Assembly (NCBI RefSeq): GCF_022811665.1 | Contig: NZ_CP094529.1 | Coordinates: 806,001-870,000, forward strand | Origin: Chryseobacterium oryzae | Lineage (GTDB): Bacteria > Bacteroidota > Bacteroidia > Flavobacteriales > Weeksellaceae | Reading direction: 5' to 3' | Length of the DNA stretch: 64,000 bases | Shown here: piece after piece, positions 1-7,955 of the stretch | Position numbering within the stretch: the first letter of the stretch is position 1 | Layout of the letters: every line of letters begins with the position of its first letter | Position numbers and translations under genes: made by a program | Notes under the pieces: generated by a model | Databases searched by the model: none | The model's input: only the letters and a program-made list of their open reading frames with translations | Told to the model about the DNA's origin: nothing

Positions 1-1866
1 TACAGAATTTATAACAGAAAAGATGCATCATCCACAATTCCTTTCGAATGTCTTTTTAAAGGAGACAGCGATATGAATGACGTTGCATCTGTTGCTCAGA
101 AAACCGTAATAGATGGCTTAAAGAGAAAGTACAGATTGTCTATTTCTACCACAGTAGAATATACTGCTTATATTGCAGGACAGGCTGGAGTAGGATCTGG
201 TACTGTTGCTCAGAAAAAAGCGGCTGTTTTAGCAGCAGTCAATTTGGCAGTTGCCAGACTTAATGAGGTGTATGAGAGAGATATGTCTATCAGATTACAG
301 CTTATTGCTAATACCGATGCATTATTTTTTATCAGCAGCGATACTTTTGATCAGTTCGATGCATCACAGATGCTGAATGAAAACGTTACAGTTACAAACT
401 CTGTAATTGGTGCGGCTAACTACGATATAGGTCACCTGTTTTTCAAAGTAGATAATGCAAACGATAATAATGGTTTAGCAGCAACACCTTCTGTTTGTGG
501 TACTTATAAGGCTGGTGGTGTAACCGGATGTGTAGTTCCTGTTGGAGATCCTTTCGTAATCGATTTTGTAGCTCATGAAATGGGGCATCAGTTTGGAGCG
601 ATGCACACTCAGAATAATGCTTGTAACAGAAATGTTCCTACTACGGTAGAGCCGGGAAGTGCAAGTACGATAATGGGATATGCAGGTATCTGTCCGCCCA
701 ATGTTCAGCAGAATAGTGATGCGTATTTTCATTCGGTAAGTATTAATCAAATGTATAATGCTTTCACTTCTGGAGGAACTTCTCAGTGTGCTGACAAAAC
801 TCCAATTGCTAATTCAGAACCAATTGTAAATGCGGGTTTAGACAGAAGTATTCCGAAAAGTACACCTTTCATGCTTACTGCAACGGCTACGGATGCAGAC
901 AATGATCCACTTACTTATGATTGGGAGCAAATAGATGCAGGAGTTGCACCTATGCCTCCGGTGGGTACGAGTACTGTGGGACCTCTTTTCAGATCTCTTA
1001 TGCCTACCTCATCACCATCAAGATATTTTCCGAAATTGGCAACAATTGTAAATCCTGCTAATGCTTCAATTTGGGAGGTACTTCCGTCAGCAGCGAGAAA
1101 TCTTAATTTTTCTGTTTTGGTGAGAGATAATAATCCTTTGGGAGGACAAACGGGTAGAGATGATATTAAACTTACTGTGGTAAGTTCTGCAGGACCTTTT
1201 ACGGTAACTTCTCAAAACACTCCTGGAGTAGTTTGGAATGAAGGACAATCCCAAACTGTTACCTGGGATGTTGCCAATACTACTGCGGCACCTGTTAGTA
1301 CACCAAATGTTTCAATTTTATTGTCTACAGATGGTGGAGTTACCTTCCCTTTTGTATTGGTTGCCAGTACACCAAACGACGGAACTCATACTTTTACAGT
1401 ACCCGGAAATTTGGGAACAAGTTCTAATTCAAGAATCATGGTGAAAGCAGTAGATAATGTTTTCTTAAATGTTAACTCACAAAACTTTACTGTAAATTCT
1501 TCAGCAGTAGTAATTCCACCAGTAAATCCAGGAAACCCAAGTAATCCAGGAACTCCAGGAAATCCTGGGACAACACCATCTGTGTTCTTCGAAGGTATGA
1601 TGATTTATCCTGTACCATCTTACGATGGATATGTGTATATCAAATTAGATTTCCCAAGATTAAACCCACTTCGCCCTTATGCATTTAATTATACAATTTA
1701 TGCAATGGATGGTAAATTGGTAATTCCAAAAAGATCAAGATTATTCTTTTCAGATCATTTGGAAAAAATAGATTTAAGACATCTTCCAACGGAGACTTAC
1801 ATGATAGAAGTTGAACTAGAAGGAAATAAGATTGTTAAAAAGCTTGTAATGTTCAATAATAAATAA
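1..1866 (+). CDS. Secreted reprolysin-like zinc metalloprotease, 5' end outside window
   Basis: Endopeptidase of the M12B/reprolysin-like group. The frame is open from base 1 (24 codons before the first ATG at 73 with no stop), so the true start, signal peptide and propeptide lie upstream. The zinc site HEMGHQFGAMH starts at about window residue 192 (base 574), and a Met-turn-like segment STIMGYAG follows about 35 residues later. After the catalytic domain come Ig/PKD-like segments rich in N, T and P, then a Pro/Gly/Asn linker of NPGNP-type repeats near 1510-1575. The last 90 residues (YPVPSYDGYVYIKL... KKLVMFNNK) resemble a type IX secretion C-terminal sorting domain, so the protein is probably exported and cleaved or anchored at the cell surface. 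Catalytic assignment is firm; substrate is unknown. Confidence 0.88.
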   Translation, partial: YRIYNRKDASSTIPFECLFKGDSDMNDVASVAQKTVIDGLKRKYRLSISTTVEYTAYIAGQAGVGSGTVAQKKAAVLAAVNLAVARLNEVYERDMSIRLQLIANTDALFFISSDTFDQFDASQMLNENVTVTNSVIGAANYDIGHLFFKVDNANDNNGLAATPSVCGTYKAGGVTGCVVPVGDPFVIDFVAHEMGHQFGAMHTQNNACNRNVPTTVEPGSASTIMGYAGICPPNVQQNSDAYFHSVSINQMYNAFTSGGTSQCADKTPIANSEPIVNAGLDRSIPKSTPFMLTATATDADNDPLTYDWEQIDAGVAPMPPVGTSTVGPLFRSLMPTSSPSRYFPKLATIVNPANASIWEVLPSAARNLNFSVLVRDNNPLGGQTGRDDIKLTVVSSAGPFTVTSQNTPGVVWNEGQSQTVTWDVANTTAAPVSTPNVSILLSTDGGVTFPFVLVASTPNDGTHTFTVPGNLGTSSNSRIMVKAVDNVFLNVNSQNFTVNSSAVVIPPVNPGNPSNPGTPGNPGTTPSVFFEGMMIYPVPSYDGYVYIKLDFPRLNPLRPYAFNYTIYAMDGKLVIPKRSRLFFSDHLEKIDLRHLPTETYMIEVELEGNKIVKKLVMFNNK

Positions 1867-1891
1867 TATTTACATCAAGTTTATAATACGA

Positions 1892-1922
1892 AAAAGGCTA
1901 TCCAAACAGGGTAGCCTTTTTT
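1892..1922 (+). terminator. Terminator of the metalloprotease gene
   Basis: Inverted repeat ggctatcc (1896-1903) / gggtagcc (1909-1916), one G.T pair, followed by a run of T. It lies 30 bases after the protease stop codon. Confidence 0.75.
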
Positions 1923-1992
1923 ATGAATAATTCTAAACTTTTGTTCTCTACTGAATTATAAGATTCTTACGAAAGAGTATTGGTATTTGAAT

Positions 1993-2628
1993 TTAAAAAA
2001 AAGGATTATGCTGTTTTTCGAATCCAATACTGGTAGGATTTCCATGTCCTGAAAAAACCTGTGTTTCGCCATCGAGAACAAAAAGTTTCGCTTTAATTCC
2101 TTCGATAAGTTGTCCGTAATTCCCTTTATAAAGATCCGTTCTTCCTATACTTCCTTCAAAAAGAACGTCGCCAGAAATAATGAATTTCCCATTCTCATTA
2201 TGATATACAACACTTCCTGGAGAATGTCCCGGAACATGATAAATTTTGAATTTTTCTCCATCAAAATCTAGTTCGCTGTTTTCATCAATGTATTGTATTT
2301 CAGCTTTAATATGGTTTAATTGCATTCCGAATCTCATACCGCTGATTTGAAACATATCAAAAACTTCCTGGTCTTCTTTGTGCATCAAAACGGGAACTTT
2401 ATAAGTGTCGACAGCCCATTGAAGTCCTAAAATATGATCAATATGAGCATGTGTTAAAAGAATTTTTTGAATTTTAAGTTGCTTTTCGGAAATAAATTTT
2501 TCTATCGCATCTGTTTCTTGTTGAGTAGAATTCCCGGGATCAATCAGCCAAGCATTTTTATTTTCATTATAGACAACATAAGTATTTTCACTGGCAAAAT
2601 TAAAAACGAAAGCTTGAATATTTAACAT
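1993..2628 (-). CDS. MBL-fold metallo-hydrolase (glyoxalase II-like)
   Basis: Metallo-beta-lactamase fold hydrolase of 211 residues, the usual size of the small cytosolic hydroxyacylglutathione-hydrolase-like group. The metal-binding motif THAHIDHILG is near residue 60. Further ligands are seen in HVPGHSPGSVVYH, SGDVLFEGSIGR and the late FSGHGNPT. The sequence YVVYNENKNAWLIDPGN near the N-terminus is the typical first strand of this family. It is transcribed alone, convergent with the protease gene. A thioesterase or glyoxalase II-like role is likely; the exact substrate cannot be read from the sequence. Confidence 0.85.
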   Translation of the reverse strand: MLNIQAFVFNFASENTYVVYNENKNAWLIDPGNSTQQETDAIEKFISEKQLKIQKILLTHAHIDHILGLQWAVDTYKVPVLMHKEDQEVFDMFQISGMRFGMQLNHIKAEIQYIDENSELDFDGEKFKIYHVPGHSPGSVVYHNENGKFIISGDVLFEGSIGRTDLYKGNYGQLIEGIKAKLFVLDGETQVFSGHGNPTSIGFEKQHNPFF

Positions 2629-2779
2629 AATTATATTTTTATTTCTGCAAAAATAAGAACTATAATGTTTTTTCTGAAAAAGTAACCAAAAAACTATAAA
2701 TTCATTTAGCCAAACTATTTTGAACTTAATAAAATTAACTTAGATAATGAGTGCGTTTTAGAAATCAGACATAGTTAAA

Positions 2780-3538
2780 TTACCATTTTTCTGTCAGATA
2801 TTTCCAATAACGTTTCGGAACGTGCTGTATGTGTAGTTTGGTGTTTTTCCTTTCCTTGATGTTGGTTTTGGTAAAATAACTTTGCCAGAGCGTTTGGTAT
2901 TTTTTCTCTTCATCGTGGAACTTTTCCTGATATTGGTTGAGATTCAGTTTTTCTTCGGGATAGAAGAATTCGCAGTTTTCTAAGTCATAGAACAATCCAT
3001 AATGTCTCCGCAAATCATAAATCATCCATTTTTGGTCGGCATAGCGGTCTTTGAAATGTTTCCAAATCAAAGGCAGAACATTGAAATCCGGATCAATTTT
3101 GGCGAAATAAATATCATCCTGCATTTTCTCGAATCTTACAAAAGCGGTCATTCTATGTCTTTCCCGACTTACAGATTTACATATTTTTGAAATTCTGAGA
3201 ATATCATCGTTGGCGAAATTTTTAAGGACATTTTCTTTAGGGTGTTTAATGGATTGTTTTACTGCGGATAAAATCAACTGTTCCAGTTCTGAATCTTCCG
3301 ATAGGTAAACTCTCAGCAAATCATTAATCCCAGATTTCCCGATGTTCGTTTCCAGTTTATTCAACACTCTTTCGGATTTTTCCTGTTGAGTCAACACCTC
3401 GTGAGTCTCGGCAAACATATTCTCCTGCTGAAATGTTTCTCTGTTTTTGATTTCCACATCTTTATACTTATATTCAAAAACCTCAAATATCGCAGTTAAA
3501 AGTCCGTCGAAAGTTCCGTCGTAGAGAAGGGTTGTCAT
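2780..3538 (-). CDS. TIGR03915/DUF4130-type putative DNA repair protein
   Basis: A 252-residue protein of the DUF4130 (TIGR03915) family, typically encoded beside a radical SAM DNA repair protein, as here. Visible family features are the start TTLLYDGTFDGLLTAIFEVFE, the central FVRFEKM stretch and the WMIYDLRRHYGLFYD block near residue 175, which resembles a uracil-DNA-glycosylase-superfamily core. The gene lies 168 bases downstream of the radical SAM gene on the same strand, so co-transcription is plausible. Function is inferred from family pairing; no enzymatic role is shown by the sequence alone. Confidence 0.82.
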   Translation of the reverse strand: MTTLLYDGTFDGLLTAIFEVFEYKYKDVEIKNRETFQQENMFAETHEVLTQQEKSERVLNKLETNIGKSGINDLLRVYLSEDSELEQLILSAVKQSIKHPKENVLKNFANDDILRISKICKSVSRERHRMTAFVRFEKMQDDIYFAKIDPDFNVLPLIWKHFKDRYADQKWMIYDLRRHYGLFYDLENCEFFYPEEKLNLNQYQEKFHDEEKKYQTLWQSYFTKTNIKERKNTKLHIQHVPKRYWKYLTEKW

Positions 3539-3706
3539 TTTTAGTTGGTGGGTTGGAGAGTTTGGGGGTGAATTACAATTTCAAATTAATATTTGTCTTT
3601 CCGTAGGAATTAATATTTATTTTTAAATAGTGTTGTCGAAATTCTTTCCAAATGACAAAAGTAATACTCTTAAATATCTCAGCCTTAGACTTAAATATTT
3701 TTCGAA

Positions 3707-4963
3707 TTAAAATAAAGTCAACTGTTGAGAAAACTGATTTTGAAATTTAGACTGACTTCCGCCAATAATCAATTTTCGGAGATTTAAATCTGTCAAATGT
3801 TTCAAAAATGGATTACCATACGTGAAATCAATAAAATATTTGGCTCGATTTACGGCTGCTCCAAGTTTCTTAAGATGGTCAATCGTTAAAACCTGAAACT
3901 GTCTCGCACTCACAATTTTCTGTGCTGTTTTTACGCCAATTCCGGGAATTCTGAGAATCATTTTGTAATCCGCTGTTTGCAAATTCACAGGAAACTGTTC
4001 CAAGTGTCGCAAAGCCCAGCTCAATTTTGGGTCCACTTCCAGATCCAGAAACGGCATATTGAAATCCAGAATTTCATCAGCTTTAAAACCATAAAAACGC
4101 ATCAGCCAATCTGATTGGTACAAGCGGTTTTCTCTTAAAACAGGAACTTCCGAAGTGATTGCAGGCAAACGATTATCCACTGTAACAGGAATGTAACCTG
4201 AATAATAAACCCGTTTCATTCCATAATTTTTATAAAAATGATCTGCTACTTTGATGATTTGCAAATCGTTTTCGTTGGTTGCTCCTACAATCATTTGGGT
4301 TGATTGTCCGGCTGGTGCAAATTTCGGGGCGCTTCGGATGATTTTTTTCTCGTCTTTGTATTGCTGAATGCCTTTCTGAACAATCCGCATTGGCTGTAGC
4401 ATATCTTCACGGTTTTTATCAGGCGCCAATAATTTGAGTCCTGATTCTGTCGGAATTTCAAGATTTACTGATAATCTATCAGCATAAAGAGCAGCTTTAT
4501 TCATCAAATCATCACTTGCTCCGGGAATTGATTTTAAGTGAATATAGCCGTTGAAATTGTGTTCTTGTCTTAATTTTTTCGCCACCCGAACCAGACGTTC
4601 CATGGTTGTGTCGGCATCTTTGAAGATTCCTGAACTTAGAAATAGACCTTCGATATAATTTCTTCTGTAAAAGCTAATCGTCAAATCAACAACTTCTTCT
4701 ACGGTAAAAGCCGCACGTTTGATGTCATTTGATTTTCTGGAAACACAATAGATACAATCATAAATACAATGATTGGTCAGAAGGATTTTGAGAAGCGAAA
4801 CACATCGTCCATCTTCGGTATAAGTATGACAAATTCCGCTTGCAGAGCTATCTCCCAAACCACCATTGTTTTTTCTTTTTCCGCCACTTGAAGAGCACGA
4901 AACATCATACTTAGCAGCGTCTGCAAGTATTTCGAGCTTTTCTTTGATACGGTCGAAATTCAT
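3707..4963 (-). CDS. Putative DNA modification/repair radical SAM protein (TIGR03916 type)
   Basis: Radical SAM protein of 418 residues, partner of the downstream DUF4130 gene. The cluster motif CIYDCIYC lies near residue 65, followed by the barrel and, near the C-terminus, a helix-hairpin-helix-like segment (LRIPGIGVKTAQKIVSARQ) consistent with DNA binding. I chose the ATG at 4963 because family-like sequence starts there (MNFDRIKEKLEILADAAKYD). An in-frame start at 5113 would add 50 unconserved residues and overlap the toxin gene. Early conserved cysteines are seen in YDVSCSSSGG. The exact DNA lesion or modification is unknown. Confidence 0.87.
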   Translation of the reverse strand: MNFDRIKEKLEILADAAKYDVSCSSSGGKRKNNGGLGDSSASGICHTYTEDGRCVSLLKILLTNHCIYDCIYCVSRKSNDIKRAAFTVEEVVDLTISFYRRNYIEGLFLSSGIFKDADTTMERLVRVAKKLRQEHNFNGYIHLKSIPGASDDLMNKAALYADRLSVNLEIPTESGLKLLAPDKNREDMLQPMRIVQKGIQQYKDEKKIIRSAPKFAPAGQSTQMIVGATNENDLQIIKVADHFYKNYGMKRVYYSGYIPVTVDNRLPAITSEVPVLRENRLYQSDWLMRFYGFKADEILDFNMPFLDLEVDPKLSWALRHLEQFPVNLQTADYKMILRIPGIGVKTAQKIVSARQFQVLTIDHLKKLGAAVNRAKYFIDFTYGNPFLKHLTDLNLRKLIIGGSQSKFQNQFSQQLTLF

Positions 4964-5078
4964 TTTTGAATGATTATTTTTTGAATGGGAATTGTTCCAA
5001 AATTGAGTGTCAAAAATAGTTCCGAAAATGCGAAAAGGCAAGGATTTTAAGATTTTGTTACTAACAGAAAATTTGTTG

Positions 5079-5378
5079 TCAAACTTTAAGTTGGCGCTCA
5101 TCGCGATTTCCATCCCAAACAGATAAAACTTTTAATTGCTTGTCATCAAATTTGTAAAATAGAAGATAATCCCGAACAATTTTGACACGAATATTTTCAT
5201 CAAAATCCGTTTTTCTTCCAATTGCAGGATTCTCAGCAGTCTTTTTTAAGATTTCAACAAAAAGTTTATTGAGTTTTATGCTATATCTTTTGGATTTATT
5301 TCGGTTTATCCAATATTGGAGAATTTCTTTTCTTTCGAAGTTAGCTTTTTCCGTCCAGTTTATTTTTCGTTTAGCCAT
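5079..5378 (-). CDS. RelE/ParE-family toxin
   Basis: A 99-residue protein with the compact RelE/ParE layout: basic N-terminal helices (INWTEKANFERKEILQYW), central NPAIGRKTD, then the strand pair VKIVRDYLLFYKF and LKVLSVWDGNRDERQL. Members usually inhibit translation or DNA gyrase; this sequence does not say which. Its start overlaps the end of the upstream antitoxin by 19 bases, the normal antitoxin-first coupling. It is followed on the same strand by the radical SAM gene after about 115 bases. Confidence 0.85.
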   Translation of the reverse strand: MAKRKINWTEKANFERKEILQYWINRNKSKRYSIKLNKLFVEILKKTAENPAIGRKTDFDENIRVKIVRDYLLFYKFDDKQLKVLSVWDGNRDERQLKV

Positions 5379-5584
5379 TTCTCAATATCATTGTTGGCTT
5401 GTTCTTCACTTAAAACATTGTCGAATTCAGCTTCAATCAGTCGTTGTTTTTGCGCACTACTTAATTGAAAGACACTATTATCTAATTCAAAATCAAGAAG
5501 TTGTTTTATCTCATCGATAATATAAGAATCCTTGAGATTTTGGATTCTGTTGATGATATCTGATTTTAATTCTGCTGTGCTCAT
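5360..5584 (-). CDS. Antitoxin partner of the RelE/ParE toxin
   Basis: A 74-residue acidic, helical protein (MSTAELKSDIINRIQNLKDSY...). It sits directly ahead of the toxin and overlaps it, which is the main evidence for its role. The C-terminal half is rich in E, Q and N (EAEFDNVLSEEQANNDIEKW), as expected for a toxin-wrapping tail. No ribbon-helix-helix motif is obvious. A palindrome over its promoter (5590-5605) suggests autoregulation by the pair. Confidence 0.78.
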   Translation of the reverse strand: MSTAELKSDIINRIQNLKDSYIIDEIKQLLDFELDNSVFQLSSAQKQRLIEAEFDNVLSEEQANNDIEKWLNEK

Positions 5585-5589
5585 TTGTT

Positions 5590-5609
5590 TTTGATTTGTA
5601 TCAAATTTA
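5590..5609 (-). promoter_or_regulatory. Promoter -7 box and palindromic operator of the toxin-antitoxin pair
   Basis: On the minus strand the -7 element TAAATTTG occupies 5602-5609. It overlaps a perfect inverted repeat tttgat-ttgt-atcaaa at 5590-5605. The overlap is what an autorepressed toxin-antitoxin operon would show. Binding is inferred. Confidence 0.6.
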
Positions 5610-5782
5610 CAAAAAAAAATTATTAATACTTTTTAGATTCTGATTCAAAAGCTATTTTTTTGAAGGGAATTAATGCAAAAATTAATGTCAAAAGTAATTC
5701 AATAAATGAGAAATGTCAATATATGTTAACTTACCAACAAAATCCTCCAAAATCTCTATCTTTACCAGCAGAAATTTTTATT

Positions 5783-7111
5783 ATGACTCATCAACCTGTA
5801 GAAGGCTTTTCAAAGCTCTCCAAACAAAGAAAAATCGATTGGCTTATTTCCGAATATTTAAGCAACGACAGAAGTTATGAGCAAATTTTGCAGCAATATT
5901 GGAACAACGACCACGATTTGCAAAAACTTCACGAAGAATTCTCGGAAAACACCATTTCCAATTTTTATATGCCTTACGGAATTGCCCCGAATTTCCTCAT
6001 TGACGGTAAACTTTTGGCACTTCCAATGGCTGTAGAAGAAAGTTCGGTAGTAGCAGCGGCTTCCAAAGCTGCAAAATTCTGGTTGGATAAAGGCGGATTC
6101 AAAACAACCATTATCAATACAGAAAAATTAGGTCATACCCATTTTATTCTGAATGTTGAACCTCATAAACTGCTTCATTTTTTCAATTTTAAATTAAAGA
6201 AAAAACTGCTTGAAGCAACCGAAGATATCACTGCCAATATGAGAAAAAGAGGTGGTGGGATTTTGGATATCAAACTGATTGATAAAACTGCCGAATTGGA
6301 AAATTATTTCCAATTGAAAGCGAGTTTTGATACGGTTGATTCGATGGGTGCTAATTTTATTAATTCCTGTCTGGAGCAATTTGGAAAGACTTTGAAAGAA
6401 GAAGTTGCCAACGAAGCAGAATTTTCTCAGGAAGAAAAAGAATCCCTGCAAATTGTAATGAATATTTTGTCAAATTTCACACCGGATTGTATTGTAAGAG
6501 CCGAAGTTTCCTGCAAAATCGAAGATTTGAAGGATGACAGTGGTATCTCGAATGAAGAATTTGCCTGGAAATTCAAACAAGCGGTTACCATTGCAGAAAT
6601 CGAACCTTACAGAGCTACGACACACAACAAAGGTATTATGAATGGTGTAGATGCTGTTGTTATTGCAACAGGAAACGATTTCCGTGCGACTGAAGCTTGT
6701 GCACACGCTTACGCATCACGAAACGGAAAATATTCTTCATTAACACATTGTACAACCGATAATGGGATTTTCCGTTTTTGGATTGATTTACCCATTTCTG
6801 TTGGCGTTGTCGGAGGCTTAACGAACCTGCATCCCTTGGTTAAATTTTCTTTGGCTTTATTAGGAAAACCTTCGGCTCAGGAACTGATGAGTATTTTAGC
6901 AGTTTCCGGACTGGCGCAAAATTTTGGTGCACTTCGGTCTTTGGTAACTACGGGAATCCAGAAAGGGCACATGAAAATGCATCTTTTCAATATTTTGAAT
7001 CAATTTGGAGCTACGGAAGAAGAGAAACAGCATTTTGTAACATATTTTAAAGATAAAACGGTAAGTCATCACGAAGTGATTTCGGAACTGGAAAAATTGA
7101 GGAATAAATAA
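5783..7111 (+). CDS. Hydroxymethylglutaryl-CoA reductase, class II-like
   Basis: Interconverts HMG-CoA and mevalonate; in flavobacteria this feeds isoprenoid synthesis through the mevalonate pathway. Catalytic motifs are all visible: Glu in VEESSVVAAASKAAKF, Lys in THNKGIMNGVDA, Asp in ATGNDFRATEA and His in GIQKGHMKMH. I place the start at ATG 5783 (442 residues, MTHQPVEGFSKLSKQRKIDW), the usual family N-terminus. Upstream in-frame starts at 5660 and 5722 add low-complexity, unconserved residues. The DUF423 gene follows after 13 bases and is probably co-transcribed. Database labels for this class often say degradative, but the cellular direction here is more likely biosynthetic. Confidence 0.92.
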   Translation: MTHQPVEGFSKLSKQRKIDWLISEYLSNDRSYEQILQQYWNNDHDLQKLHEEFSENTISNFYMPYGIAPNFLIDGKLLALPMAVEESSVVAAASKAAKFWLDKGGFKTTIINTEKLGHTHFILNVEPHKLLHFFNFKLKKKLLEATEDITANMRKRGGGILDIKLIDKTAELENYFQLKASFDTVDSMGANFINSCLEQFGKTLKEEVANEAEFSQEEKESLQIVMNILSNFTPDCIVRAEVSCKIEDLKDDSGISNEEFAWKFKQAVTIAEIEPYRATTHNKGIMNGVDAVVIATGNDFRATEACAHAYASRNGKYSSLTHCTTDNGIFRFWIDLPISVGVVGGLTNLHPLVKFSLALLGKPSAQELMSILAVSGLAQNFGALRSLVTTGIQKGHMKMHLFNILNQFGATEEEKQHFVTYFKDKTVSHHEVISELEKLRNK

Positions 7112-7124
7112 ATCAAAATATAAA

Positions 7125-7511
7125 ATGAAAACAATTACCTTAGTCTTCGGTGCTGCTTACGGAATGTTATCCGTTGTTTTAGGCGCGTTCGGAGCACATG
7201 CTTTAAAGAAAGTTTTGTCGATAGAAAGACTGGAAAGTTTTGAAACCGGTGTAAGATATCAAATGTATGCTGCTTTTTTCCTGCTTATAGTGGGGTATAT
7301 TTTAAAATTTGAGACTTCTTCAGAAAAATGGATTTCATGGATGATGATTGTAGGTACAATGCTTTTTTCATTCAGTATTTATGCTTTGAGTATGCAGGAT
7401 TATTGGGGAATGAATCTGAAATTTCTAGGACCGATTACGCCACTTGGAGGACTGCTGATGATTTTAAGCTGGGCATTTCTCATTTTTTATTTTGTGAAAG
7501 TAAAAAATTAA
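7125..7511 (+). CDS. DUF423 family small membrane protein
   Basis: A 128-residue integral membrane protein of the DUF423 (YgdD-like) family. The signature FGAAYGMLSVVLGAFGAHALKK starts at residue 8, followed by FETGVRYQMYAAFFLLIVGY. About four membrane segments can be drawn, and the ending PLGGLLMILSWAFLIFY is typical. Function is unknown. It follows the HMG-CoA reductase gene closely, which suggests one transcript, but no functional link is established. Confidence 0.88.
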   Translation: MKTITLVFGAAYGMLSVVLGAFGAHALKKVLSIERLESFETGVRYQMYAAFFLLIVGYILKFETSSEKWISWMMIVGTMLFSFSIYALSMQDYWGMNLKFLGPITPLGGLLMILSWAFLIFYFVKVKN

Positions 7512-7523
7512 AGTTAAGTTTTT

Positions 7524-7562
7524 TGATTGGTTAACTGTAGCTTGTTTTCAGTTAACCAATCA
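7524..7562. terminator. Long hairpin between convergent genes
   Basis: A perfect 14-base inverted repeat tgattggttaactg (7524-7537) / cagttaaccaatca (7549-7562) sits between the convergent DUF423 and alkyltransferase-like genes. No strong T-run follows on either strand, so a terminator or 3'-end stabiliser role is inferred from position. Confidence 0.5.
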
Positions 7563-7568
7563 TATCAA

Positions 7569-7865
7569 CTAAATTTCTTCCAAAGGATTCCAGAAAATAT
7601 TTTTAAAGTTCTTTATCCTCAAATTTTCTATTTCTACACCTTCATTTTCTAATTTTATCTGAAATTCAGGAACCGAAAGTATTCCGGATGAAGAAATAAC
7701 CCGATGTGCAGGAACATCTTCAGGACATCCTCCCATCGCTTTTCCAACATGACGAGAGTGATTGGGAAAACCAATAGCTTTTGCTATGGCTCCGTAGCTT
7801 GTCACTCTTCCTTTGGGAATCATTTTGGTAATTTCCCAAGTCTGTTTTTTGAATATTTCGTTCAT
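7569..7865 (-). CDS. Alkyltransferase-like (ATL) protein, MGMT family without catalytic Cys
   Basis: A 98-residue protein matching only the C-terminal DNA-binding domain of O6-alkylguanine-DNA alkyltransferase. The helix-turn-helix region carries VTSYGAIAKAIGFP with the nucleotide-flipping Tyr (Tyr24), and NHSRHVGKAM holds the arginine finger. The active-site PCHRV motif reads PAHRV at residues 52-56, so the acceptor cysteine is Ala53. Family knowledge: such ATL proteins bind O6-alkylguanine without repairing it and recruit nucleotide excision repair. Transcribed alone, convergent with the DUF423 gene. Confidence 0.88.
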   Translation of the reverse strand: MNEIFKKQTWEITKMIPKGRVTSYGAIAKAIGFPNHSRHVGKAMGGCPEDVPAHRVISSSGILSVPEFQIKLENEGVEIENLRIKNFKNIFWNPLEEI

Positions 7866-7955
7866 GTTTCGCAGTGAAATTTATTAATGAAATTGTTTAA
7901 AAATCATTAATTCATAAGATTTAATTTTGAATTTTATGAATAATGATAAGAAATT

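Noticed and set aside
4964..5113. N-terminal extension of the radical SAM protein
   Set aside because: Overlaps the toxin gene, and family-like sequence begins only at 4963.
5182..5520. 112-codon plus-strand ORF across the toxin-antitoxin pair
   Set aside because: Antisense to two overlapping genes with clear toxin-antitoxin organisation.
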